Assembly (NCBI RefSeq): GCF_042678405.1
Contig: NZ_JBHTLI010000001.1
Coordinates: 1,240,001-1,304,000, forward strand
Direction: 5' to 3'
Origin: Salegentibacter_A chungangensis
Lineage (GTDB): Bacteria; Bacteroidota; Bacteroidia; Flavobacteriales; Flavobacteriaceae
DNA length: 64,000 nucleotides
The translations under genes were made by a program, and so were the position numbers. The notes below the pieces were generated by a model. It was not told the origin of the DNA, ran no database searches, and saw only the letters and a program-made list of their open reading frames with translations. Of this stretch, positions 35,158 to 43,269 are shown piece after piece; within the stretch, counting starts at the first letter, position 1, and each line of letters opens with the position of its first letter.

Positions 35158-35931
35158 ATGAATTTAAGAGTTGTTGCAAGAAGATATATCTCAAGACGTT
35201 CAAAGACTAAAATTATAAGGTTAATTGAAAAAGCAGAAGCTTACTTTTACAGAAATGACCTTAATAAATTGGCAAAAATTTTTAAAACTGACAAATATGG
35301 AATTCATTATTACACACCTCATTATCAATTGCATTTAAATAAGTTCCGAAATAAAAAACTAAATATACTTGAGATTGGAGTTGGTGGGTATGAAGACCCT
35401 GAAGCTGGCGGGCATTCTTTAAGAATGTGGAAAGCTTACTTTAGAAAATCAATGATCTATGCGATTGATATTTATGATAAATATCCACTTGAAGAGTCAG
35501 GAATAAAGATATTTAAAGGTAGCCAGGTAGACTTTGAGTTTATGAAAAGGGTTTGCAATGAAACAGGAACAATTGATATAATTGTTGATGATGGAAGTCA
35601 TATAAATTCTCATGTTATTAAAACTTTCAACTTCATGTTTCCGCGTTTAAATGAAAAAGGAATTTATTTTATTGAAGACGTTCAAACTTCTTATTGGCCC
35701 GACAAAGGGGGTACGAGTGAAAACCTCAATGATAAAAATTCTATAGTAGGTTATTTTAAGTCCCTTGTGGATGGTTTAAATTATCAGGAGTTTGACAAAC
35801 CCGGTTATAAACCTGATTATTTTGATTTGAATATTACTTCAATACATTTTTACCATAATTTAATTGTAATAAATAAAGGCTCAAATAATGAACCTTCAAA
35901 CTTCATGATTAATAACCAAAAGCCTAAGTAG
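35158..35931 (+). CDS. Sugar O-methyltransferase-like protein (MycE/ElmMIII-type)
   Basis: A 257-residue class I SAM methyltransferase. TDKYGIHYYTPHYQLHLNKF precedes motif I LEIGVGGYEDPEAGGHSLRM (71-90), then YAIDIYDK and DIIVDDGSHINSH (140-152). This combination of GVGG, GG-SLRMWK and VDDGSH occurs in metal-dependent deoxysugar O-methyltransferases acting on macrolides and other glycosides. It likely methylates a hydroxyl of a chain sugar. The gene is distinctly AT rich, as is its downstream neighbour, which supports later acquisition. Confidence 0.8.
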   Translation: MNLRVVARRYISRRSKTKIIRLIEKAEAYFYRNDLNKLAKIFKTDKYGIHYYTPHYQLHLNKFRNKKLNILEIGVGGYEDPEAGGHSLRMWKAYFRKSMIYAIDIYDKYPLEESGIKIFKGSQVDFEFMKRVCNETGTIDIIVDDGSHINSHVIKTFNFMFPRLNEKGIYFIEDVQTSYWPDKGGTSENLNDKNSIVGYFKSLVDGLNYQEFDKPGYKPDYFDLNITSIHFYHNLIVINKGSNNEPSNFMINNQKPK

Positions 35932-35933
35932 TT

Positions 35934-36734
35934 TTGGAAGCTTTACTAAATAGAACAGCTATAATCACCACTGTAGCCAATTTTGAGCTATATAATAGAA
36001 CTTCAAATTTATTCCCGGAGAATATTCGGACCTATGTGATTGATGGTAGAAATGGCATGCATGGATTGGATAGTATTTTTTATATGTTCAAAAAACTGGA
36101 AGACAAAGGGATCGATTGGTTAATTATGGCTGACGAGGACGTTGTATTTGAAAACTCTGAGTCGGTTTTTAGTTTAATTGAGTTTATGAAGGCAAATAAT
36201 TATAGCGTTTGTGGGGTTCGTGACGGAGGTGTGATTAAGCATCGGAATAAAAATCCATATGCTATAAATACTTTTTTTTCAATTCTTAATTTTAAAAAAA
36301 TATCTGATTTCTTTAATGCAAAGAAAATTTCGGAAAATCAGTATATACAGATAAATGAATTCTCAGACAGCTTAAAGCATTTGCAATTTGAATTTGATAA
36401 AGTAAGCCTCTATGAACCTTATTATTGTTTTTATTTTTGGTTAAGGAGGAAGGGGGAACATTTTTTATTCCTCAATTCGAGGACCTTTACAAAAGAAGAT
36501 GAAAAAATTAGTAATGAGGTTTTTCACCCAGATGGGACTCCATTGTTAATTCATACCTGGTTTGCTCGCTCTTACGGGAAAAATGAAAAGCATACTTTAA
36601 GAATTAATAGGATTCTTGATAGTATTGATACTAAATCAAACTTTAAAAACCCAGTTATTTTCAAAGACTCTCTTTTTTATTTTAAAATGAAGCTTTTAAA
36701 AAGTGCTAGGAAAATTAAAATTAAATTATCTTAG
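35934..36734 (+). CDS. Putative glycosyltransferase of unknown family
   Basis: A 266-residue protein starting at TTG. After a first strand (AIITTVANFELYNRTSNLF) and VIDGRNGMHGLDSIFYMFK comes DWLIMADEDVVFENSESVF (ADEDV at 66-70), which looks like the acidic metal-binding end of a GT-A core. The rest (YYCFYFWLRRKGEHFLFLNS, LLIHTWFARSYGKNEKHTL) does not match a family I know. AT content is high. It follows the methyltransferase after two bases and is followed by the scar of an older gene, so the two may form an inserted cassette. The function is inferred only from the fold hint and context. Confidence 0.6.
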   Translation: MEALLNRTAIITTVANFELYNRTSNLFPENIRTYVIDGRNGMHGLDSIFYMFKKLEDKGIDWLIMADEDVVFENSESVFSLIEFMKANNYSVCGVRDGGVIKHRNKNPYAINTFFSILNFKKISDFFNAKKISENQYIQINEFSDSLKHLQFEFDKVSLYEPYYCFYFWLRRKGEHFLFLNSRTFTKEDEKISNEVFHPDGTPLLIHTWFARSYGKNEKHTLRINRILDSIDTKSNFKNPVIFKDSLFYFKMKLLKSARKIKIKLS

Positions 36735-36779
36735 AATTGTGCTTATTATTTAAAGTAGCTCTATATGCCAAACTATTGA

Positions 36780-36893
36780 TGGATTTTGGAAGCGGCCGGA
36801 ATTAAAGGGGTATCGGACAAGAAGCAAGAAGTAAAAATGCTCTTGGGCTGTAAAGCTCTTAATTTTCATAATATAATTATATTGCAGACCTGA
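36780..36893 (+). pseudogene. 3' remnant of a lost gene ahead of the methyltransferase gene
   Basis: In the 158-base gap one frame stays open for 37 codons from 36780 to a TGA at 36891-36893 (segments ILEAAGIKGVSDKKQEVKM and CKALNFHNIIILQT). It reads like the C-terminal end of a protein, possibly a methyltransferase, and its TGA overlaps the ATG of the next gene (TGATG), the same junction type as intact genes here. It has no start in frame; an in-frame TGA precedes it at 36777. Confidence 0.5.
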
Positions 36894-37567
36894 TGAAAAA
36901 TGGAGCAGATGTAAAATACTATAAAAACTTAAATAGAGGAAAGTGGACGGAAAGGAAAATCGATGAGATTTTTCAGGAGTTACCTAATAAAACAGTTTCT
37001 GATATCGGAGCGGGGTTTGGCTGGATGAAGCCAATCATACAAAATAGGGGGTTAGAATGGCAGCCGTTCGATATGGTGAGGAAAATGCCTGAAACCAGGA
37101 TTTGGGACTTAAATGATCCCGCTCCGGAAGGTATAAAATCTGCCGGTCTTGTGATTTGCCTTGAAGTTATTGAACACTTAGCCAATCCCGAACTTGCTTT
37201 AAGAAATATTACTGCTCATATTTCCCTGGGTGGATATTTAATAATTAGTTCGCCTAATCCTTTTTATAAGAAAAGTAAGTTTGATTTCTTTTTTAAAAAT
37301 CAACTATATGCTTTCCAGCCAAAGCACTTAAGTGAACATCATGTATATATTCCTCTGCCTCATGTGCTGAATTTTTATCTGGAAAAAGAGGGGTTTAAAT
37401 TAGTGGAATTTTCTATAATGGGTGAATCTAAATTACCGGAAGTGGGATTTAGCGATAGGTTTTTGAAATCGGGATTCAGGTTCCTTACCGAAGAATTGTT
37501 AGGTAAAATTGGTAATAAACAGACACTGGGTCCTACCCAAGGCTTTGTATTTAAAAAACTGGAATAG
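36893..37567 (+). CDS. Class I SAM-dependent methyltransferase
   Basis: A 224-residue protein of the Methyltransf_11/23 type: SDIGAGFGW at 36-44 (motif I), FDMV and WDLNDPAPEGI (acidic strand), VICLEVIEHLANPELAL at 88-103 and the GGYLIISSPNPFYKK strand. The LEVIEHL motif is typical of sugar, lipid or small-molecule methyltransferases with broad substrates. Its ATG overlaps the stop of a broken upstream reading frame. Probable role is methylation of a glycan residue, by location. Confidence 0.85.
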   Translation: MKNGADVKYYKNLNRGKWTERKIDEIFQELPNKTVSDIGAGFGWMKPIIQNRGLEWQPFDMVRKMPETRIWDLNDPAPEGIKSAGLVICLEVIEHLANPELALRNITAHISLGGYLIISSPNPFYKKSKFDFFFKNQLYAFQPKHLSEHHVYIPLPHVLNFYLEKEGFKLVEFSIMGESKLPEVGFSDRFLKSGFRFLTEELLGKIGNKQTLGPTQGFVFKKLE

Positions 37568-37648
37568 TTTGGCATGTATAACTCATCTTAATTTTAGGGT
37601 AAATGTATTCTAGTCTTAGATCTAAATATTTAAATTCTTTCAAAGAAA

Positions 37649-38518
37649 TTGTATCATAGGCTGAAATTTTTATTGTTTAAAGTATTGTCCCATTTACCTA
37701 TTAGTTTGGGGGATTATTTATATCATTCTCTTCAGGGAATTATTTCTAAAAGAGATATGGGATTTAAATTAAATTCGGGAAGAAATACTTATGCCGAGTT
37801 AAGCGAACTTTTAAATAAGGTGCAGGTGAGCCTGAAAGGGAAAAGAGTAATTGAAATTGGATCGGGGTGGTTACCAATCTTACCTTACCTTTTAATTTTC
37901 GAAGGGCAGGTGGATAAAGTATTTACCTATGACCTGCAAGAACATTTTAAGGAAGGTAAAATTAAAGTATTAAATAAATTTTTAAGACAGGAATATAAAT
38001 ATGATTTGCTCCCTTCAGAAAAATCTGAGTATGCCCTACCTCAAGAATTAGATTATTATCCCAGAACAAATATTAATGATATAAGATTGCCGGAAGTTCA
38101 GCTTATTTTTTCAAGATTTGTGTTGGAGCATGTAAGCCCTGCTGATCTAAAAAGAATGCATTGTAAATTTAAAGCTGAATTTCCGGCAGGAACACATATT
38201 ATTCATTTTATTTCCCCCAGCGATCACCGTGCGTATGACGATAGCTCATTATCCCTTCAGGACTTTTTAAAATTTAGTGAATCGGAGTGGGAGAAAAATT
38301 ATACTAGATTTGATTATCATAATCGTCTAAGATTACCCCAATATTTGGAGATATTTGAAAATGCCGGTTTAGAGGTGGTTCATTTAGATTTTTATGTTCC
38401 CAATGCCGATAGTGATGCCTATAAAAAATTTAAGAAGATAAATATTCATCCGGATTTTCAAGTTTTTTCTGAGGAAGAATTACTGGCCGGAGCTATTAAT
38501 ATTATTTTAAAAACTTAG
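37649..38518 (+). CDS. Methyltransferase-like protein
   Basis: A 289-residue protein with a hydrophobic N-terminus (LKFLLFKVLSHLPISLGDYL), VIEIGSGWLPILPYLL (67-82, motif I-like), FTYDLQEHFKEGK (acidic strand) and LIFSRFVLEHVSPADLKRMH, where FVLEHV stands for the LEHL strand end of class I methyltransferases. THIIHFISPSDHRAYDDSS follows. The chosen start is TTG; no ATG precedes the conserved part. It lies five bases before neuB, so it may act on the nonulosonic acid or its linkage; that is inference. Confidence 0.68.
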   Translation: MYHRLKFLLFKVLSHLPISLGDYLYHSLQGIISKRDMGFKLNSGRNTYAELSELLNKVQVSLKGKRVIEIGSGWLPILPYLLIFEGQVDKVFTYDLQEHFKEGKIKVLNKFLRQEYKYDLLPSEKSEYALPQELDYYPRTNINDIRLPEVQLIFSRFVLEHVSPADLKRMHCKFKAEFPAGTHIIHFISPSDHRAYDDSSLSLQDFLKFSESEWEKNYTRFDYHNRLRLPQYLEIFENAGLEVVHLDFYVPNADSDAYKKFKKINIHPDFQVFSEEELLAGAINIILKT

Positions 38519-38523
38519 CTTGT

Positions 38524-39519
38524 ATGTTCATAATAGCTGAAATAGGTCAGGCCCATGAAGGGAGTCTAGGAATGGCTTTAAGTTATATTGAAGCCCTTGC
38601 TCAAACCGGAGTAGATGCCGTAAAATTTCAGGTGCATATCGCCGAGGCGGAGAGCAGTATCTATGAACCTTTCAGGGTTAAGTTCTCAGAGCAGGATAAG
38701 ACGAGATTCGATTACTGGAAAAGAATGGAGTTTACTCCCGAAGAGTGGAAGATCTTAAAAGAAAGCTGTGATGAAAAAGGAGTAGAGTTTCTGGCATCGC
38801 CCTTTAGCAACAAAGCTGTAGACCTTCTTGAAGATCTTGGAGTTAAACGATACAAGATTGGTTCTGGCGAAGTTTCTAATTTTCTGCTTCTGGAAAAAAT
38901 TGCTCAAACAGGAAAACCGGTCATTTTATCTTCCGGAATGAGTTCATACGCTGAACTGGATGCGATGATTGAATTTCTTAAGGAAAAGAAGGTCTCTTAC
39001 AGTGTTTTACAATGTACAACTGCTTACCCAACCCATCCTGAAAAGTATGGCCTGAATGTGATTCAGGAGCTAAAAGAGCGATACCAGGTCAAGGTAGGAT
39101 ACTCTGACCATTCTGCTAAGATAGAGACCTGTATAGCCGCAGCAGCACTCGGTGCTGAAATCCTTGAATTTCATGCCGTCTTTAGCAGAAAAAGTTTTGG
39201 GCCTGATGCATCTTCTTCCCTGGAAATTGGTGAAGTTGAAAAATTGGTTAATTCCGTTAATAATATTTCAAATGCATTAAAACACCCTGTAGATAAATCT
39301 GATAATAGCGCCTTCGGGGAATTGAAATCAATATTTGAAAAATCTCTTGCCGTAAATAAAGATCTGAAGAAAGGATATATCATTAAGTTTGAAGACCTGG
39401 AGGCTAAAAAGCCTAAAAGAAAGGGGATAGATGCCGCAAACTTCAGGGAGGTAATTGGGCAGGAACTCAAAACTGACCTCAAGAAATGGGGTTTTTTAAC
39501 CAATGAGCATTTCCATTGA
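38524..39519 (+). CDS. neuB: N-acetylneuraminate/nonulosonate synthase NeuB
   Basis: Condenses phosphoenolpyruvate with ManNAc (or a related 6-carbon amino sugar) to form a nine-carbon nonulosonic acid. The 331-residue protein has the TIM-barrel landmarks FIIAEIGQAHEGSLGMA, VDAVKFQVH, FLASPFSNKAVDLL, KIGSGEVSN, LSSGMSS, LQCTTAYPT and GYSDHS, and a C-terminal antifreeze-like SAF domain (about 270-325, with KKGYIIKFEDLEAKKPKRKG). The Lys, Glu and metal-binding positions look intact. Which nonulosonic acid is made cannot be told from sequence; no legionaminic-type dehydratase or aminotransferase is present nearby. Confidence 0.94.
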   Translation: MFIIAEIGQAHEGSLGMALSYIEALAQTGVDAVKFQVHIAEAESSIYEPFRVKFSEQDKTRFDYWKRMEFTPEEWKILKESCDEKGVEFLASPFSNKAVDLLEDLGVKRYKIGSGEVSNFLLLEKIAQTGKPVILSSGMSSYAELDAMIEFLKEKKVSYSVLQCTTAYPTHPEKYGLNVIQELKERYQVKVGYSDHSAKIETCIAAAALGAEILEFHAVFSRKSFGPDASSSLEIGEVEKLVNSVNNISNALKHPVDKSDNSAFGELKSIFEKSLAVNKDLKKGYIIKFEDLEAKKPKRKGIDAANFREVIGQELKTDLKKWGFLTNEHFH

Positions 39520-39615
39520 GGCTGTGGTTCATTAAGGGAATGCGTATTTAAAAAGGGAATAGACCTGAAATCCCATCATTTTTTATAATTTTAAAATTAC
39601 CATAAGTCCACTATA

Positions 39616-40773
39616 ATGCCGAAACGTAAAATCTGTGTAGTAGTAACCGCCCGACCTTCTTATAGTCGCATAAAATCGGCCCTTACGGCAATTAAAGAAC
39701 ATCCTTCTTTGGAACTTCAGCTGGTAATAGCCGGTTCCGCCTTGTTGGACCGGTATGGGAATGCTGCCGACTTTATTGAAAGGGATGGTTTTAAGGCGGC
39801 TGCAAAGGTGTTTATGGTATTGGAGGGTGAGAACCCAACAACGATGGCAAAAACCACGGGAATTGGCGTTATGGAGCTAACTAATGTATTCTATAACCTC
39901 AAACCGGATGCTGTGGTTACCATTGCCGACAGGTTTGAGACCATCGCCACTTCCATTGCCGCGGCTTATCAAAACATTCCACTTGTTCATATTCAGGGGG
40001 GAGAGGTGACTGGAAGTATAGATGAGAAGGTAAGACATGCTAACACGAAACTGGCCGATCTTCATCTCGTTTCAAGCGAAGAAGCCAGGGACAGGGTGAT
40101 CAAATTGGGTGAAGACCCTGAAAAGGTTATTAATACCGGCTGTCCATCCATAGATCTGGTCAAAGAGATCTGTACTGAAGAGCATCTCAATTTTGATCCA
40201 ATTGAAAAGTATGGCGGGGTTGGGGAAAATCTTGACTGGAAAAATGGTTATGCCGTGGTTATGCAGCATCCTGTAACTACCGAATATAGGCAAGCCAGAG
40301 AGCATATACTTGAAACTCTTGAGGCAGTGAATAAACTGGATTATCCTGTCTTCTGGTTTTGGCCAAATGTAGATGCCGGTTCAGATGGAACCTCAAACGG
40401 GATCAGAACTTTCAGGGAAATGGTGAAGCCAAAAAACATTCATTTTTTCAAGAATATGGATCCCCTGGATTTTTTGAGATTGCTGAAGCATTCGAAGGTT
40501 CTCGTTGGGAATTCCAGTGCCGGGATAAGGGAATGTTCTTACCTGGGAGTACCTGTTGTTAATATTGGGATAAGACAGAACCGAAGACTGAGAGGTAATA
40601 ATGTAAAGGATGTGCCCCATCAAAGAGATAAAATATTTGAAGCGGTTAAGGATTCTTTTCATTCAGATAAACATCCTGGTTCCCAAATATATGGAGATGG
40701 CGATGCCGGAAATAAAATTGCCGAGATCTTAGCGACATCAGAACTCAGCTTTAGCAAAACAATAAGTTATTAA
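39616..40773 (+). CDS. neuC: Hydrolysing UDP-GlcNAc 2-epimerase NeuC
   Basis: Converts UDP-GlcNAc to ManNAc plus UDP, giving the NeuB substrate. The 385-residue protein has CVVVTARPSYSRIKSALTAI, VTIADRFETIATSIAAAY, PLVHIQGGEVTGSIDEKVRH and GNSSAGIRECSYLGVPVVNI, the family blocks in order. The GGEVTGSIDEKVRHA segment separates it from the non-hydrolysing WecB family. It ends in a TAATG overlap with neuA, so the two are translationally coupled. A 96-base gap without clear signals precedes it. Confidence 0.93.
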   Translation: MPKRKICVVVTARPSYSRIKSALTAIKEHPSLELQLVIAGSALLDRYGNAADFIERDGFKAAAKVFMVLEGENPTTMAKTTGIGVMELTNVFYNLKPDAVVTIADRFETIATSIAAAYQNIPLVHIQGGEVTGSIDEKVRHANTKLADLHLVSSEEARDRVIKLGEDPEKVINTGCPSIDLVKEICTEEHLNFDPIEKYGGVGENLDWKNGYAVVMQHPVTTEYRQAREHILETLEAVNKLDYPVFWFWPNVDAGSDGTSNGIRTFREMVKPKNIHFFKNMDPLDFLRLLKHSKVLVGNSSAGIRECSYLGVPVVNIGIRQNRRLRGNNVKDVPHQRDKIFEAVKDSFHSDKHPGSQIYGDGDAGNKIAEILATSELSFSKTISY

Positions 40774-41465
40774 TGAGGATTCTTGGAATAATACCGGCAA
40801 GAGGTGGAAGCAAGGGAATCCCTGGAAAGAATATCAAAAAGCTTGGAGGGAAACCACTTTTAGGCTACACTGTAGATTCAGTTGCAGACTCTAAACTGCT
40901 TACAAAATCTATTTTGAGTTCCGATTCTGAAGAAATTATTAGAACAGGGAAACAGCTAGGGGTGGAAGCTCCTTTTATAAGACCCGCTGATTTTTCCAGA
41001 GATGATACTCCGTCTATTGAGGTTGTAAAGCACACCCTGGCATTTTTTGCAGCATCCAATGAATATTTTGATGCGGTCTGTCTGCTCCAGCCTACAACCC
41101 CTTTCCGAAGCAAAGGTTTAATAGATGATGCTATCAGGAAATTTGAATCGGGAAGTTATGATTCCCTGGTAAGCGTTCGGGAAGTCCCCCACGAATTCAA
41201 TCCACACTGGACATTCGAAGAAACCAACGGCAGATTGCAGATCGCCACTGGGGAGAAGAAAATTATTTCCCGCAGGCAGGAACTGCCTAAAACTTTCCAT
41301 CGGGACGGGGCAGTTTATCTTACTAAAACAGAAGTGATACTTAAGCAAAACTCTCTGTATGGAGATACTATCGGGTATGTTGAAAATTCCGGTTCAGATT
41401 ATGTGAATCTTGATACTGAAGCCGATTGGGAGAAAGCTGAGAAAATTTTAAAAGCTAAATCTTAA
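40773..41465 (+). CDS. neuA: CMP-nonulosonate (acylneuraminate) cytidylyltransferase NeuA
   Basis: Activates the nonulosonic acid with CTP to the CMP-sugar used by the transferase. The 230-residue protein starts MRILGIIPARGGSKGIPGKN, the nucleotide-binding signature of the family, followed by SSDSEEI, LLQPTTPFRSKGLIDDA and the RDGAVYLTK and YVNLDTEADWEKAE blocks. It completes a neuB-neuC-neuA set. One-base TAATG overlaps join it to neuC and to asnB. Confidence 0.94.
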   Translation: MRILGIIPARGGSKGIPGKNIKKLGGKPLLGYTVDSVADSKLLTKSILSSDSEEIIRTGKQLGVEAPFIRPADFSRDDTPSIEVVKHTLAFFAASNEYFDAVCLLQPTTPFRSKGLIDDAIRKFESGSYDSLVSVREVPHEFNPHWTFEETNGRLQIATGEKKIISRRQELPKTFHRDGAVYLTKTEVILKQNSLYGDTIGYVENSGSDYVNLDTEADWEKAEKILKAKS

Positions 41466-43168
41466 TGTGCGGAATCGCGGGGATTATATCGCCTTATGAC
41501 AGAAATGTTGCATTGAATAAAATGCTTGAGCTACAGAAACACCGTGGTCCCGATAATACAGGTAATTATGCTGATAAAGGTTACGCTTGTCTTGGACATA
41601 ACAGGCTTTCCATTGTAGATCTTAGCACCGCTGCCAATCAGCCATTTTTGGATAATTCCGGTAGGTATCATCTTGTTTTTAATGGGGAGATATATAATTA
41701 CAAGGAGTTAAAAGCTGAAATAGGATCAAAATATACCTTTAGAACAAATTCAGATACAGAGGTCTTACTGGCGTCCTTTATCGTTTATGGAAAAAAATGT
41801 CTTGAAAAACTAAACGGGATGTTTTCTTTTGCTATATGGGATGCTGAAGAAAAGTCATTGTTTGCGGCCCGTGACAGATTCGGGGTTAAACCATTTTATT
41901 ATTCAGAAACTCCTGAAGAATTTTACTTTGCCAGTGAGATCAAAAGTATAACCGCAGTTCTTGGAAATAATGAGCCTTCATTAAAGGTTTGGGCCAATTA
42001 TTTTGCATACGGTTCCTATGGACTCCCTGATGAAACATTTTATAAGGATATTTTTCAGTTACCTGCAGGTCATTTTCTGACTTTTATGGACGGAAACATG
42101 AAAATCGAACGATGGTATGATTTTGTTGAAAATGTTAATAAAATTCAGGTGTCTGATGATTTTGAAAAGACCAAATCTGAATATCTTAAGCTTCTAAAGG
42201 ATAGCATCTCCTTAAGATTCAGGGCAGATGTTGAGGTAGGCTTCAATATTAGCGGCGGAGTTGACAGTTCTCTTCTACTTGCTCTGGTAAATCAATATGA
42301 GAAAAAAGAAAAGATCAGGGCCTATACTTTTTATACCGGGGATGAACGCTATGATGAGCTGCCCTGGGTTCAGAAAATGATCAATGAAACTCAAAACCCT
42401 TTGTCAAAAGTACGGCTGGAAGTCGAGGAGATTGAAGAGCTTTCTGAAAAGATCAGTTCTTTTCAGGATGAGCCTTTTGGAGGCTTTCCCACAATAGCTT
42501 ATTCAAAGATATTTCAGCAGGCCAGGAAGGATAATATTCTGGTGCTTTTAGACGGGCAGGGAATGGATGAGCAATGGGCCGGATATGATTATTATGCGGG
42601 GAATCCTACAGCTACCATTCAGGGACAGAAAGGTTATACCTCTACGTTTAAGAAGCATTGCCTTAGTGATGACTTAATGCAATATGCAGAAAAGTCTGAG
42701 TATCCTGAACCTTTTGATAATCAACTTCAGAATCTTCAGTACAGAGACCTGTTTTATACCAAGATTCCAAGAGCATTAAGGTTTAACGATCGTATTTCTA
42801 TGGCCCACAGTACCGAACTCAGGGAACCCTTTCTAGATTATCGTTTGGTAGAATTCGCTTTTGCTCAACCGGAACATTTTAAGATTAAAGGTAATGTTCA
42901 TAAGTATCTTTTACGGGAACTGGTTAAAGAACTGGTGCCTTCAGATATTTCCTATGCTCCAAAACGGCCACTTCAAACCCCACAACGGGAATGGCTTGGT
43001 GATGATCTTAGCTCCTGGGTAGAGGAACAACTGAACAGGCTTACTGAAGGTCGTTACGCCGGTTGGTTTGACTTGGATGAAGTCTATAGGGAGTGGGAAA
43101 AGTATAAGGAAGGGGAAAGGCAAAGTAGTTTTCATATTTGGCAGTGGATAAGCCTGAGTACTTTATAA
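41465..43168 (+). CDS. asnB: Asparagine synthase-type (glutamine-hydrolysing) amidotransferase
   Basis: A 567-residue AsnB homologue: N-terminal class II glutaminase domain starting MCGIAGIISPYDRN with the catalytic Cys2, RGPDNTGNYADKG and NGEIYNYKEL, then an ATP-pyrophosphatase synthetase domain with the PP-loop SGGVDSS at 263-269 and GMDEQWAGYDYY. In polysaccharide loci such enzymes are thought to amidate uronic or other acidic sugars, using glutamine nitrogen. Its one-base overlap with neuA makes the nonulosonic-acid carboxyl or an adjacent uronic acid a plausible target. Free-asparagine synthesis is the alternative. Confidence 0.92.
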   Translation: MCGIAGIISPYDRNVALNKMLELQKHRGPDNTGNYADKGYACLGHNRLSIVDLSTAANQPFLDNSGRYHLVFNGEIYNYKELKAEIGSKYTFRTNSDTEVLLASFIVYGKKCLEKLNGMFSFAIWDAEEKSLFAARDRFGVKPFYYSETPEEFYFASEIKSITAVLGNNEPSLKVWANYFAYGSYGLPDETFYKDIFQLPAGHFLTFMDGNMKIERWYDFVENVNKIQVSDDFEKTKSEYLKLLKDSISLRFRADVEVGFNISGGVDSSLLLALVNQYEKKEKIRAYTFYTGDERYDELPWVQKMINETQNPLSKVRLEVEEIEELSEKISSFQDEPFGGFPTIAYSKIFQQARKDNILVLLDGQGMDEQWAGYDYYAGNPTATIQGQKGYTSTFKKHCLSDDLMQYAEKSEYPEPFDNQLQNLQYRDLFYTKIPRALRFNDRISMAHSTELREPFLDYRLVEFAFAQPEHFKIKGNVHKYLLRELVKELVPSDISYAPKRPLQTPQREWLGDDLSSWVEEQLNRLTEGRYAGWFDLDEVYREWEKYKEGERQSSFHIWQWISLSTL

Positions 43169-43227
43169 TGAAAAGAGCTATTAAGTTCAAAAAAAGAGAA
43201 AATAAAATTTTTGAGGTCAGTTTTTGA
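43168..43227 (+). pseudogene. 5' stub of a truncated gene after asnB
   Basis: The asnB stop is again part of TAATG, and the ATG at 43168 opens a 19-codon frame (MKRAIKFKKRENKIFEVSF) ending at TGA 43225-43227. The junction is the same as at intact gene borders in this locus, so this could be the beginning of a lost gene. It could also be chance, because the stretch is short and AT rich. Confidence 0.4.
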
Positions 43228-43269
43228 ATTTAGTTAAATAAATTTTGTTGCAAGAAATAAAAAGCCCAA

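Noticed and set aside
37568..37648. 81-base gap before the methyltransferase-like gene considered as another gene scar
   Set aside because: No frame longer than a few codons reads as protein in it.
39520..39615. Inverted A/T stretch (TAATTTTAAAATTA) before neuC considered as a terminator or operator
   Set aside because: It is purely A/T, without a GC stem or U-tract context, and such palindromes are expected by chance in AT-rich spacers.
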